From positions 344,810-408,809 of the forward strand of contig NZ_LNYA01000034.1 of the NCBI RefSeq assembly GCF_001467615.1: a DNA stretch of 64,000 nucleotides, given 5' to 3'. A program made the translations under genes and the position numbers. The stretch comes from Legionella erythra (GTDB lineage: Bacteria > Pseudomonadota > Gammaproteobacteria > Legionellales > Legionellaceae). Each line of letters opens with the position of its first letter. Positions within the stretch are counted from its first letter, which is position 1. Of this stretch, positions 9,915 to 18,471 are shown piece after piece. Below the pieces are notes generated by a model. That model did no database searches and had not been told where the DNA came from. It saw only the letters and a list, made by a program, of their open reading frames with translations.

Positions 9915-11057
9915 ATGTTAATTAAACGGCCAATCTATAATCAACAACTGAAATGCGTCGCCATGGAAATTATCGCTAACCAACAAGCCAAACAGCCCAT
10001 TGAATTGCTGCCCTATTTTACGACGGTGACCCACAATATTGACAGCAACCTGCCGTTGTTTGTGCCTTACGCCTTAAATTCATTGGTCGAGCTCTCAGCC
10101 CCCCCCCTTGAAAACCCGGTGATATTAAAATTACACGCGGCCGACATCAACCAGACCTATACGCCGGATGAGTTAAAAGAAGCGGCCCACTCCATTGCTT
10201 TAATGATTGACAGTCCTGACCAATTAGCCTGGCTTAATTTCGCAGAATACATTGCTTTAAGCGAACACTTGATGGGTATGGCTGATTTGACCAAAGTGGT
10301 CAAATACAGCCAGGCCAAGCAGCGCAAAGTCATTGCTTACAATATTTCCGATCCGAACCGGTTTATTAATTGCAAGGACATGACCATGGATTACTATTGC
10401 GGTGATTTTCTCTTTCAGCCTGAGGTTAAGGAAGTGAAGGAAATTGCTGCCAATAAGCTAAACTTGTTGATGCTGATTGAAAAACTCCAGCACCCGGATA
10501 CCAATTTTAACGAAATCATTCCATTGATTCAGACGGATCCGCTGCTAAGTTATCAATTGCTGCGAGTGGCCAATTCGGCCGCTTTCTCCGGCTATCAAGC
10601 CATTGAATCCATCCAGCAGGCCGTAACCCGCCTGGGCATTATGCATTTAAAAAACTGGGTCATGGTCCTGTCGATGAAAAACGTATCCAATAAGCCCCTT
10701 GAAATTGTGGAGTCCGGGCTTATCCGTGCGCAGATGGCGGAAAAACTGGCCAAAGCCAATCCTCATTTATCCGCCGAAAGCGCCTACACGACCGGACTAC
10801 TCTCGGTTCTTGACAGTCTGCTGGATACACCCATGAACGTGTTGATTGAAAAAATTACTATCGCAGACGATATCAAAGGGGCCTTATTAGCGCGTGAGGG
10901 TGAATTAGGACAACTCTTGTCGATGGTTATTGCCTACGAGGAAGGCCACTGGGAGCAATTAGACGGCAGTGATTACCACGGTCTGGACTTAAGTGAGATT
11001 TATATTGACTGCCTGGAGCATGTCTCTATTGGCAAAAGAGCGATGTCCGACCACTAA
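9915..11057 (+). CDS. EAL-like/HDOD domain signalling protein
   Basis: 380 aa. The N-terminal half (about 1-170) resembles the EAL fold of YuxH-type proteins (RPIYNQQLKCVAMEII at the position of the usual QPI-D...YELL), but the E-A-L active-site motif is not kept, so c-di-GMP cleavage is unlikely. The C-terminal half (about 175-370) is an HDOD domain: IPLIQTDPLLSYQLLRVANSAAF then IESIQQAVTRLGI. HDOD domains lack HD phosphohydrolase residues and are thought to mediate protein contacts in signalling. GAGGG stands about 10 bases before the ATG. Exact role unknown. Confidence 0.8.
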   Translation: MLIKRPIYNQQLKCVAMEIIANQQAKQPIELLPYFTTVTHNIDSNLPLFVPYALNSLVELSAPPLENPVILKLHAADINQTYTPDELKEAAHSIALMIDSPDQLAWLNFAEYIALSEHLMGMADLTKVVKYSQAKQRKVIAYNISDPNRFINCKDMTMDYYCGDFLFQPEVKEVKEIAANKLNLLMLIEKLQHPDTNFNEIIPLIQTDPLLSYQLLRVANSAAFSGYQAIESIQQAVTRLGIMHLKNWVMVLSMKNVSNKPLEIVESGLIRAQMAEKLAKANPHLSAESAYTTGLLSVLDSLLDTPMNVLIEKITIADDIKGALLAREGELGQLLSMVIAYEEGHWEQLDGSDYHGLDLSEIYIDCLEHVSIGKRAMSDH

Positions 11058-11118
11058 GGCTTGTATGGCAGCAAGCAAAGGATTAACCTGAACCTCTTTA
11101 TTTTAATAATAAATCATC

Positions 11119-11388
11119 ATGTACTTACGTCTTTTGGCCGCTCTTTTTTATGATCTGATTATTTTATGCAGTCTTTTCATGCTGGCTACGGCAATTGCAG
11201 TGTATTTTAATCAGGGCCAGGCTATCCCGCCCGGCTCACGCACCTACCAAAGCCTGCTTGTGGCCATCATGGCGGTATACTTTACACTGTCTTTTCGGTA
11301 TGGGGGGCAAACCATCGGTTTTAAATCCTGGCGCCTGCGATTAGTCCGTGCGGGTAGCGTAAAATTTCGTCTGGTTAACGTTGCATAG
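11119..11388 (+). CDS. RDD family membrane protein, C-terminally short
   Basis: 89 aa. Starts with the RDD-type helix (RLLAALFYDLIILCSLFML; the Arg and Asp are the family residues), a second helix (about 48-62), then the family signature FRYGGQTIGFKSWRLRLV. Typical RDD proteins continue for 40-60 residues with a third helix; this one stops 16 residues after the signature. The missing part is not evident in the other plus frames, where the opposite-strand gene begins. It is either a natural short form or an eroded gene. Follows the HDOD gene by 61 bases and overlaps the next gene's 3' end by 14. Confidence 0.6.
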   Translation: MYLRLLAALFYDLIILCSLFMLATAIAVYFNQGQAIPPGSRTYQSLLVAIMAVYFTLSFRYGGQTIGFKSWRLRLVRAGSVKFRLVNVA

Positions 11389-11998
11389 ACGGCCCAGAGC
11401 CGCGATGATGCCGGTAAATATCTCTCGGGGCCTCCGCCGGATAGCCATAGCCCCGATCGGCTAAGCGCTTAACAATCTCAAGGTAACGCTCACCCCAGGC
11501 GCCGGGGTCAAAATTGGTTACGACCACGTTATAACTTAAGTTAATCACGGACTCAAAGGCTTTGCGTTGGGCAAGTTCATGCCCGCCAAAGGCAACCTGC
11601 ACCTCGGTTTCAGCACCTACACCGCCGGTTCTTAAGCGCTCTACCAGCATAAAAATCATTTTTTCGATGGTATAGAACAGTTTGCACATGGACGTGCCGG
11701 CCGTGTACATATCCTGGGCTTTGGACGCACTTAATTTATACCCGTGATCATGAATGGGATAAACAAATTCATATTCATTGGTTTCAGGCACCAGTTCAGG
11801 GGGTACAATAACTGGCGGTGAAATCACTTCGATGGTGGGAGTCACAATAAAAAGGGAAAAATGAGCCCAATGCCACCAGAGCCTGTACACTTTTTCAACC
11901 AGACTCAGCGGATCATTGAAATCGTCGACAATCCGCTGGCGAGCCTCTTCGGCCAGTTTTAAAAAATCCTGTTCAGGGAGTGATGCGTTATCCGCCAT
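11375..11998 (-). CDS. Unknown conserved-type protein, 207 aa
   Basis: Not recognised. The product is soluble-looking with an aromatic patch (VYRLWWHWAHFSLFIV, about 39-54) followed by a Pro-rich stretch (about 55-71), then a mixed region and a basic tail (RHHRGSGPSMQR). No signal peptide or catalytic motif seen. ATG at 11998 preferred to an upstream TTG at 12007; the ribosome site is poor in both cases. Convergent with and overlapping the RDD gene. Coding is supported by normal composition over more than 200 codons. Confidence 0.6.
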   Translation of the reverse strand: MADNASLPEQDFLKLAEEARQRIVDDFNDPLSLVEKVYRLWWHWAHFSLFIVTPTIEVISPPVIVPPELVPETNEYEFVYPIHDHGYKLSASKAQDMYTAGTSMCKLFYTIEKMIFMLVERLRTGGVGAETEVQVAFGGHELAQRKAFESVINLSYNVVVTNFDPGAWGERYLEIVKRLADRGYGYPAEAPRDIYRHHRGSGPSMQR

Positions 11999-12133
11999 CC
12001 TAGTCAACCGATAAAACTCGTCATATTGCTATCTTAGCCCAATTTAATTGATTCAGCACAGGGCTTCTTAAAAGAAAAATAGAAAAAAATCAGTAAATCA
12101 ATGGCTAAATCCCGTTCGCAAAGCCAAGGGGAT

Positions 12134-12355
12134 TCAGCAATCCGCGAGGTAGCGGTAATACACAGGGGGCTGTTTGCATTTGAAACAACGGCTTTGGCAG
12201 GACGCCTTGTCATCACAGCGGGCAATCACACCCCGGTTAAGCCAGATATCCAGCATGGGCTGCAACGCCTGCGAGTCAATGCGAAACTCGCGGCTGACCT
12301 GCTGGCTGCTCACCACCTTATGGTGCCGGATAAAATCACGGATTTGTAACAGCAT
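12134..12355 (-). CDS. feoC: FeoC-like small winged-helix protein
   Basis: 73 aa. N-terminal winged-helix region (MLLQIRDFIRHHKVVSSQQVSREF) and a C-terminal cysteine cluster CDDKASCQSRCFKCK, as in FeoC proteins that bind an Fe-S cluster and modulate FeoB. The ATG at 12355 has GGGGAG upstream and overlaps the feoB stop by 20 bases, so translation is probably coupled. Third gene of feoABC. Confidence 0.8.
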   Translation of the reverse strand: MLLQIRDFIRHHKVVSSQQVSREFRIDSQALQPMLDIWLNRGVIARCDDKASCQSRCFKCKQPPVYYRYLADC

Positions 12356-14591
12356 GGCGTCTCCCCGCAAGTAAATGTTGCCCCCGCAGGAGGACAATAA
12401 AAACGGTAACCCCCCCTACCATGGCCGCAATCCAGAGCAGGGATTCCTGAGGATGGCGGTAAAACACAGCACTTTGATAAAAAATCACCGCTGATGCATA
12501 GGCAATCAAAAAAGACCAGGTTACAGAGAACCACATCAATCGGCGAGTTGTCTCCTGGCGGATCGCGGCCATGGTTGAAACACAGGGGATATACAACAGA
12601 ATAAACAACAGGTAGGCAAAGGCCCCGGCTTTACCGTCAAAACGTTCTGCCATCATGCCGTAAACCGTTTGCGACAATTCGCTGTCAGGCGCACTGGCTA
12701 AAATTGGATTTAGTAAAGCCTCGCCTAAAGAAGAAAGATTTTGAGGTATCGACCAGAATGCCTGTGCCATGGAGCCAAAGAAATCAAAATGAGCAGCCTG
12801 CTCCTGCGCCAAATTACCCAATTGGGCATAAAGAGAATTTAAGGAACCCACCACCACTTCTTTCGCCAGCATGCCCGTTAATAAACCTACGGTAGCCGGC
12901 CAGTTATCCTGCTGCAGACCCATCGGGGCAAACAATGGCGTTAGCCATTGACCAAGCCAGGATAGAACGGAATGAGCGCTCGCTTCATCTGTATTTAAAC
13001 CGCCGTCAATGGTGAGCGCATTCAAACTGCCAAGGATGATGCAAATCGGAATAATCAGGCGCCCGGCTCTTACCACAAAATAGCGAAGACGCAGGCTGGT
13101 TTCCCGCCACAGCCGTTTAAATGAGGGTTTATGGTAAGCCGGCAATTCAAGAATCAAAGGGGAAGCCTCTCCCTGAAGCGTGGTTTTACGTAAAATAAAC
13201 CCTGTAAAAACCGCCATGATTATGCCGATGACATACAAGGCGAAAACCACATTCTGCCCGCCGCTTGGGAAAAATGCCGCGACAAATACCGCATAAATGG
13301 CCAATCGGGCACTGCAGGACATCAAAGGGCTCATCAGCACCGTCAACAGTCGATCACGCTCTGAATCCAGCGTTCTTGCCGCCATGATCCCCGGTACATT
13401 ACAGCCAAAACCCACAATCATCGGCACGAAGGATTTACCCGGCAATCCCAACAGGCGCATCACCTTATCCACCACGAACGCGGCGCGAGCCATGTACCCT
13501 GAAGCTTCCAGCAATGCCAGAAAGAAAAACATGGCAGCAATGACCGGAATAAAAGTCAGGGTGGTATTGATGCCCATGCCCAAACCATTGGCCACCACGG
13601 CAATCAGCCATTGCGGTGACTGCACCTGTTGCAGCAACCAGGCACTGCCCTGGACAAAGATCGTATCGGTGGAGATATCAAAAAAGTCCTGAAATGCGCC
13701 GCCAATGTTGATGGCAAATAAAAACATCAGGTACATCATGGCAAAAAACAGGGGTAACGCTAGAAACCGGTTAAGCACAATACGGTCAATTCTGGCCGTT
13801 AAGTGTTCACTGGCATCACTCGCCCGGGTTTGAATCGTGCTGACTATATCGTGGATTTTCTGATAACGAACATCGGCCAGAACAAGATCAACATCCTTTT
13901 CACTGGCGAGCATCGGATCAGCATCCTGTAATTTGTTTGGATCAATCAGCAGGGTATCGCCTTCAAGGATACGCCGGGCGTAATAGGTGACCAATTCCGA
14001 GGGCACCTGACAAGCGGCATGCAGCCGCTGCCTTAACCTTTCAATAAGCGACTCAATGGGAGCAGGATAATGAAAGGTCAGTGAAACGACAGGTGCCGGG
14101 GGCTTGATGATTGCTTTTTTTAACTCATCAAGACCGATGCCTTTATGGGCTTCGAGCGGCAGCACACAGCAATTCAATTGCCGGGACAATGCCGCAATGT
14201 CAATACTTATGCCGCGCTGCCTGGCAATGTCCATCATGTTGAGAACGACAATCATCGGTTTACCCAGCTCCAGTAACTGGCTGGTTAAGTAGAGATGACG
14301 CTCAAGATGGCAGGCATCAATGACATTGATGATGAGTTCCCCCGTGCAAGCAGCGACGGCCTTTGCCGAAATCTGCTCATCCTGGCTGCTGCCACGCCCG
14401 GTCAGGGCGAGAGAATAAATGCCGGGTAAATCCGTGACGTCAATGCGCTGGCCATCGACCAGCAATTCCCCGGTTTTTTTTTCAACCGTGACGCCAGGCC
14501 AATTGCCGACTCGCTGATTATCACCCGTTAAGGCATTGAATAAGGTGGTTTTGCCGCAATTGGGATTACCGAGGAGCAAAAGAGACGTCAT
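12336..14591 (-). CDS. feoB: Ferrous iron transporter B
   Basis: Inner-membrane Fe2+ transporter with a cytoplasmic GTPase domain. 751 aa. GTPase motifs: G1 GNPNCGKT (8-15), G3 DLPG (about 54-57), G4 NMMD; then a helical spacer and a polytopic membrane domain with the two Gate-type repeats (PLMSCSARLAIYAVF and GMLAKEVVVGSL, with the conserved Cys in the first). Start overlaps the feoA stop by 4 bases (ATGA), typical coupling. Confidence 0.97.
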   Translation of the reverse strand: MTSLLLLGNPNCGKTTLFNALTGDNQRVGNWPGVTVEKKTGELLVDGQRIDVTDLPGIYSLALTGRGSSQDEQISAKAVAACTGELIINVIDACHLERHLYLTSQLLELGKPMIVVLNMMDIARQRGISIDIAALSRQLNCCVLPLEAHKGIGLDELKKAIIKPPAPVVSLTFHYPAPIESLIERLRQRLHAACQVPSELVTYYARRILEGDTLLIDPNKLQDADPMLASEKDVDLVLADVRYQKIHDIVSTIQTRASDASEHLTARIDRIVLNRFLALPLFFAMMYLMFLFAINIGGAFQDFFDISTDTIFVQGSAWLLQQVQSPQWLIAVVANGLGMGINTTLTFIPVIAAMFFFLALLEASGYMARAAFVVDKVMRLLGLPGKSFVPMIVGFGCNVPGIMAARTLDSERDRLLTVLMSPLMSCSARLAIYAVFVAAFFPSGGQNVVFALYVIGIIMAVFTGFILRKTTLQGEASPLILELPAYHKPSFKRLWRETSLRLRYFVVRAGRLIIPICIILGSLNALTIDGGLNTDEASAHSVLSWLGQWLTPLFAPMGLQQDNWPATVGLLTGMLAKEVVVGSLNSLYAQLGNLAQEQAAHFDFFGSMAQAFWSIPQNLSSLGEALLNPILASAPDSELSQTVYGMMAERFDGKAGAFAYLLFILLYIPCVSTMAAIRQETTRRLMWFSVTWSFLIAYASAVIFYQSAVFYRHPQESLLWIAAMVGGVTVFIVLLRGQHLLAGRRHAVTNP

Positions 14592-14815
14592 ACACGCTCC
14601 AGATTCAGATGAATGGCTTCTTCTTTTCTTAATGTCAGGGATGTTCCCCTGATTTCAACCTGCACAGGACAACCCAGTGGTGCTGTTCTTACAATCGTGA
14701 ATTCCACCCCGCGAGTAATCCCCAGCGACAGCAACCGTCGCCGATAGGCTGCATCGGTTCGGCCAAAATCAAGTAATCGAACTTTATCGCCACGGGCTAA
14801 CTCGGTAATATGCAT
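14588..14815 (-). CDS. feoA: Ferrous iron transport protein A
   Basis: Small SH3-like cytoplasmic partner of FeoB. 75 aa from the ATG at 14815 (MHITELARGDKVRLLDFG); the longer frame starting at 14854 would run into the promoter. Family features: LLSLGITRGVEFTIVRTAPLGCPVQVEIRGTSL, split over the central strands. First gene of feoABC, downstream of a Fur-box-like palindrome. The ribosome site is weak. Confidence 0.93.
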   Translation of the reverse strand: MHITELARGDKVRLLDFGRTDAAYRRRLLSLGITRGVEFTIVRTAPLGCPVQVEIRGTSLTLRKEEAIHLNLERV

Positions 14816-14857
14816 AGGGATAACACTCAATCTAAAATTCCAGTAGTTTAACACAAA

Positions 14858-14880
14858 TGATATCGAGAATCATTCTCATT
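14858..14880 (-). promoter_or_regulatory. Fur-box-like operator of feoABC
   Basis: Centred on the perfect palindrome GAGAATCATTCTC (14865-14877) with AT-rich flanks that continue the NAT(A/T)AT pattern of Fur sites. It lies 43-65 bases upstream of feoA, where repression of the operon by iron-loaded Fur would be expected. Fur control of feo is well known in relatives; here it is inferred from sequence. Confidence 0.7.
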
Positions 14881-14895
14881 TTAGAACAAATTTTG

Positions 14896-15990
14896 TCATT
14901 CTGGCGGCGTCAACAGGTGATGTACGGCGCGACGGGGCGGCCGACGCAGATAATCCTGGGATTGCATTTCCTGCAATCGGCTTAAGGTTCGCTTGAAGGC
15001 CTGGCTCATTTCTCCCTTGAGGTAAAGCTCAGTCAAAGGCACCTCGGCAGACAGAATCAGGCGAATGCCGCGATCGTAGAGCACATCAATAAAGTGCACA
15101 AACAAAATCGCATACACCGTATCGCGTTCATGCAGTTGCGGCATGTCGCTGACGAAAAAATTTGAAAACCGATCCACCAGTTCAAGATAATCCAACTGAC
15201 TGCGCGGCAGGTTACAAATCACCTTAAAATCAAACCAGATGGCTTCTTCACCACAACGAATATAAGGGATTTCACGATTTTGCACCGTCACGGTCCCAGC
15301 CGATCTGGACGCTGGTTCCATTAAAGCAAATTGTGTACTGAAGCGATTTTTTGTGCTTTCATTTAAAGGATAGAAAAAGGTTTCAAGCTGAATATCACGG
15401 CCAACCCGGTAATCGCGCGGCTGATTTAAGGCCAGTATCTGACAATGCGATTTAATCAAGGCAATGGCCGGTAAAAAACGGGCCCGCTGCACACCATTTA
15501 AATAAAGATCGTCTGGTTTAATATTGGACGTCGCCACCAGCACAATGCCATTAGCAAATAAAGCCTTTAATAATTCGGCGAGAATCATGGCGTGGGCGAC
15601 ATCATGGACTAAAAATTCATCAAAACACAATAGGCGTGTTGTTTTCGCCAAGTTTTTAGCAATGACCTGCAAGGGATCTTTCTGCCCCTGCAAGCGTCTG
15701 AGCTGCGCGTCAATCTGCTGCATGAAATGGTGGAAATGAAAACGGATTTTTTCGCGGATTTTGACTTCTTCAAATAAAAGATCCATGAGAAAGGTCTTAC
15801 CGACGCCAACGCTGCCGTAAAGATAAATGCCTTTGATTCCCTGGGTACGGCGCCAGCTGAAGAAGGATTTTTTGGGTTGGCCAAGGGCGGCAGCCAACTC
15901 ATCCATCACCCTAATGATTGGCCGCTGGAGCGGATCGTTTTCAATGTCACCGCGGGCAATGGCGGCATCATAACGAGCTAAAATCGTCAT
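14896..15990 (-). CDS. zapE: AFG1/ZapE family ATPase
   Basis: AAA-type ATPase of the AFG1-like family; the E. coli member ZapE associates with the division ring. 364 aa. Walker A GSVGVGKT (about 59-66), Walker B LLCFDEF followed by HDVAHAMIL, sensor region VATSNIKPDDLY, and the family motif LNGVQRARFLPAI. Start overlaps the upstream hydrolase stop by 4 bases (15987-15990), so the two genes are probably coupled. Confidence 0.92.
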   Translation of the reverse strand: MTILARYDAAIARGDIENDPLQRPIIRVMDELAAALGQPKKSFFSWRRTQGIKGIYLYGSVGVGKTFLMDLLFEEVKIREKIRFHFHHFMQQIDAQLRRLQGQKDPLQVIAKNLAKTTRLLCFDEFLVHDVAHAMILAELLKALFANGIVLVATSNIKPDDLYLNGVQRARFLPAIALIKSHCQILALNQPRDYRVGRDIQLETFFYPLNESTKNRFSTQFALMEPASRSAGTVTVQNREIPYIRCGEEAIWFDFKVICNLPRSQLDYLELVDRFSNFFVSDMPQLHERDTVYAILFVHFIDVLYDRGIRLILSAEVPLTELYLKGEMSQAFKRTLSRLQEMQSQDYLRRPPRRAVHHLLTPPE

Positions 15991-16649
15991 GGCCGTAATA
16001 CCCTGGCGGTGACGACCTCCATGAGCTTCTCTTTCAACTCCAATAATTTCCCATGGAAAAAATGACTGGTTTCGGCAAAAACAGTCACGTCAAGCGGCGG
16101 AGAAAAGCCGGCCGCAAAATCAAGTACCAGGGACGAAGGCACCACCTCATCCCTGTCGCCCTGAAAAAGATGCCAGGCCGCAGGCGGCGGTTGGTATGCG
16201 CGGTAATCATAATGATGCACGGGTGGGGCTACGGTGATTAACAGCTCATGGGGGTGTTGTGCTGCTGCACGATAAGCCACATAGGAGCCAAAAGAAAACC
16301 CGGCAAAGAGGTAGCGGCTTTGTGGAAACTCAGCCGCCCATAGCCGACAAAGCGCCAGCATGTCCTCGCTTTCGCCCATGCCTTCGTCATAACGTCCCTG
16401 TGAATGGCCGACACCCCGAAAATTAAAACGAAGACTGGGGATGCCCAGCTCTTTAAACGCGCGCGCCATGGTCGTCACAACTTTGTTATTCATGGTTCCG
16501 CCCTGCAGGGAGTGGGGGTGTCCCAATACCGCAACGAACGGCGAACCGCCGGTTAAAGGCACTGTGAGCAGGCCTTCGAATTCACCGGCCTGGGTATTAA
16601 ACACGAAGGGGTGCTCGCCAGGTTTGTCTAATTTATCAGCAAATAACAT
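15987..16649 (-). CDS. Alpha/beta hydrolase
   Basis: 220 aa cytoplasmic alpha/beta-hydrolase fold protein. N-terminal GHPHSLQGGTMNNKVV and LRFNFRGVGHSQG (oxyanion and strand-4 region), nucleophile elbow GFSFGS, acid in GDRDEVVP and C-terminal ETSHFFHG with the likely catalytic His. This pattern matches the family of small hydrolases annotated as dienelactone-hydrolase-like; substrate unknown. ATG at 16649 chosen for its AGGCGAG site; the frame extends to 16703. Confidence 0.85.
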   Translation of the reverse strand: MLFADKLDKPGEHPFVFNTQAGEFEGLLTVPLTGGSPFVAVLGHPHSLQGGTMNNKVVTTMARAFKELGIPSLRFNFRGVGHSQGRYDEGMGESEDMLALCRLWAAEFPQSRYLFAGFSFGSYVAYRAAAQHPHELLITVAPPVHHYDYRAYQPPPAAWHLFQGDRDEVVPSSLVLDFAAGFSPPLDVTVFAETSHFFHGKLLELKEKLMEVVTARVLRP

Positions 16650-16690
16650 GCTCGCCTCATGATTAAGAACATTTTTTGTCCAGTTCCCTT

Positions 16691-16719
16691 TTGAATAAGG
16701 CAAGATAGTAACATAATTA
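16691..16719 (+). promoter_or_regulatory. Candidate sigma70 promoter for panBC
   Basis: TTGAAT (16691-16696), 17-base spacer, TAATTA (16714-16719). The resulting leader of about 155 bases contains a hairpin (16768-16788) and the mini-ORF at 16823. Confidence 0.45.
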
Positions 16720-16767
16720 ACCCGGCATCTTGCAATTTGGTGCCCGTACTTTAAGATCAGAAAGGCG

Positions 16768-16788
16768 CCGACTGCCTAAGGGCAGCGG
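16768..16788 (+). other. Hairpin in the panB leader
   Basis: Stem CTGCC/GGCAG (16772-16776 with 16781-16785), extended by CCG/CGG across a bulged A, 4-base loop. No U-tract follows. It could affect leader structure; role not known. Confidence 0.4.
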
Positions 16789-16822
16789 TGACTTATCAAC
16801 CATTAACCGGAGGACTTGATCC

Positions 16823-16882
16823 ATGAGACAGGTACCTGTATTGACGCTTGGCACTTCTCTGTTACCCGGAGGGGCTCCATGA
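16823..16882 (+). CDS. 19-codon leader ORF overlapping the panB start
   Basis: An ATG with a strong ribosome site (GGAGG at 16809-16813, 9-base spacer) opens a 19-aa frame, MRQVPVLTLGTSLLPGGAP. Its TGA (16880-16882) overlaps the panB ATG (16879-16881) in an ATGA arrangement, and the frame contains panB's own GGAGGGG site. This is the classic layout for translational coupling. It contains two Val and four Leu codons, but no attenuator can follow because panB starts at once. Not known to me in panB regulation; may be fortuitous. Confidence 0.5.
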   Translation: MRQVPVLTLGTSLLPGGAP

Positions 16883-17667
16883 AAATTTCCGACTTTAAAC
16901 GCAAAAAGCAAAACCGTGAAAAAATAACCGTTTTAACCTGTTACGATTACCCGTCAGCGAAAACCATTGCCGAGTCAAAACTCGATTGCGTGCTGGTGGG
17001 CGATTCGGTGGCCATGGCGGTGCATGGTTATGACACCACTGTTATGGCGACGCTGGAGATGATGATTCTGCATACCCAGGCAGTGGCCCGCGGCCTGACT
17101 CAGCAGTTTTTAATCAGCGACTTACCCTTTTTGTGTCACCGTCTTTCCCAGCGTGACACCATAGAGAGTGTCAGAAAACTCATGCAGGCCGGTGCTCACG
17201 CCGTAAAAATTGAAGGCGGCGATGAGGACACCTGTAAAACAATTGCTCACTTAGTCACTGCGGGTGTGCCGGTCATTGGCCATATTGGCTTAACACCGCA
17301 ATCTTTTTACCAGCTGGGGGGGTATAAAGTTCAGGGCCGAGAAGAAAAACAGGCCGCAGAACTCCTCCACCAGGCCCAACGTCTGGAAGCAGCCGGATGT
17401 ACCGCTCTGGTGATAGAGTGCGTGCCCTTATCCGTGGCAGAAACAATCACTCGGGCTCTCGCCATACCCACCATCGGCATCGGCGCTGGCGTCGGTACGG
17501 ATGGGCAGGTCCTTGTCTGGCATGACATGCTGGGCCTGCAGTCTGAATTCCGACCGAAATTCTTAAAGCAATACCTGAATGGGAAAGCACTGACCTTAAA
17601 CGCCATCAATGCCTATGTGGATGAGGTTCGCCAAGCCGCGTTCCCCACGTCCGATCATGCCTTTTAA
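16879..17667 (+). CDS. panB: 3-methyl-2-oxobutanoate hydroxymethyltransferase
   Basis: First committed step of pantothenate synthesis: adds a hydroxymethyl group from methylene-tetrahydrofolate to ketoisovalerate. 262 aa (E. coli 264). Motifs: LTCYDYPSAK near the N-terminus, LVGDSVAMAVHGYDTT (Mg and substrate site), AHAVKIEGG, VPVIGHIGLTPQS and IGIGAGVGTDGQVLVWHDMLG. The ATG at 16879 has GGAGGGG 5 bases upstream; the frame runs on to 16816 without homology. Upstream of panC by 42 bases. Confidence 0.96.
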   Translation: MKISDFKRKKQNREKITVLTCYDYPSAKTIAESKLDCVLVGDSVAMAVHGYDTTVMATLEMMILHTQAVARGLTQQFLISDLPFLCHRLSQRDTIESVRKLMQAGAHAVKIEGGDEDTCKTIAHLVTAGVPVIGHIGLTPQSFYQLGGYKVQGREEKQAAELLHQAQRLEAAGCTALVIECVPLSVAETITRALAIPTIGIGAGVGTDGQVLVWHDMLGLQSEFRPKFLKQYLNGKALTLNAINAYVDEVRQAAFPTSDHAF

Positions 17668-17709
17668 TGACAAGCCCCGACACCGGGGCGTTTATCAACA
17701 GGATTAGCC

Positions 17710-18471
17710 ATGCAGATTTTTCATCATCTTGACGAGTGGATTCATTTCCGCCGCTCGCTCCCTGACCATGCAAGCCTCGGTTTCGTGCCCACAATGGGTA
17801 ACCTGCATGCCGGTCATGCGTCGTTGTACGCTGTCAGTCAGCAGCAAAATCACTACACGGCCGCGAGCATTTTTATTAATCCAACCCAATTTAACCGCGC
17901 AGATGATTTTACCCACTACCCACGTACGCTTGAGGCCGATTTACACTTATTGGAGGAAAGCGGCGTCGATTTCTGTTTATTGCCGACAGAACAAGACATC
18001 TATCCGGACGGGTATCATTATCAGGTGCATGAAAATCACTTAAGCCTCTGCATGGAAGGCATTCACCGCCCCGGGCATTTCACCGGCGTATTAACCGTCG
18101 TTTTAAAATTATTGAATTTGGTCAGGCCCCAAAAAGCTTACTTTGGTGAGAAGGATTATCAGCAATATCTGCTGATTCGCGGCATGGCTGATGCCTTTTT
18201 TCTGCCGATTGATATCATCGCCTGCCCCACCATCCGGGAACCCAGCGGTTTGGCCTACAGTTCACGAAACAATCGTCTGAATCAGGCTCAGCGGCTTCAG
18301 GCAGAGACATTTGCCCGCCTTTTTCACCAAAATAAACCCGCCGATGAGTTACAAAATGACTTGCAGACAGCCGGCATTACGGTCGAGTACATTAACGAAC
18401 AGGGCGGCCGGCGCTTTGCCGCCGTGCTTATTGATGATATTCGCCTGATTGACAATTACGCAATAGGCTAA
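17710..18471 (+). CDS. panC: Pantothenate synthetase
   Basis: Joins pantoate and beta-alanine with ATP. 253 aa, about 30 shorter than E. coli PanC; the C-terminal domain is reduced. The nucleotidyltransferase motifs are intact: [14 protein letters not shown] (HIGH-like), [10 protein letters not shown], the [15 protein letters not shown] region, FGEKDYQQ and the KMSKS-equivalent SGLAYSSRN. Probably active. Cotranscribed with panB. Its stop overlaps the stop of the convergent biotin carboxylase gene by 4 bases. Confidence 0.94.
   Translation: MQIFHHLDEWIHFRRSLPDHASLGFVPTMGNLHAGHASLYAVSQQQNHYTAASIFINPTQFNRADDFTHYPRTLEADLHLLEESGVDFCLLPTEQDIYPDGYHYQVHENHLSLCMEGIHRPGHFTGVLTVVLKLLNLVRPQKAYFGEKDYQQYLLIRGMADAFFLPIDIIACPTIREPSGLAYSSRNNRLNQAQRLQAETFARLFHQNKPADELQNDLQTAGITVEYINEQGGRRFAAVLIDDIRLIDNYAIG

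Noticed and set aside
12106-12132. Possible terminator after feoC (AAATCCC/GGGGATT arms)
   Set aside because: Short imperfect stem with a 14-base loop and a T-rich run that begins too far downstream.
17710-18471. Frameshifted panC (protein shorter than usual)
   Set aside because: All catalytic motifs are in one frame and the stop coincides with the convergent gene's end; a compact C-terminus explains the length.
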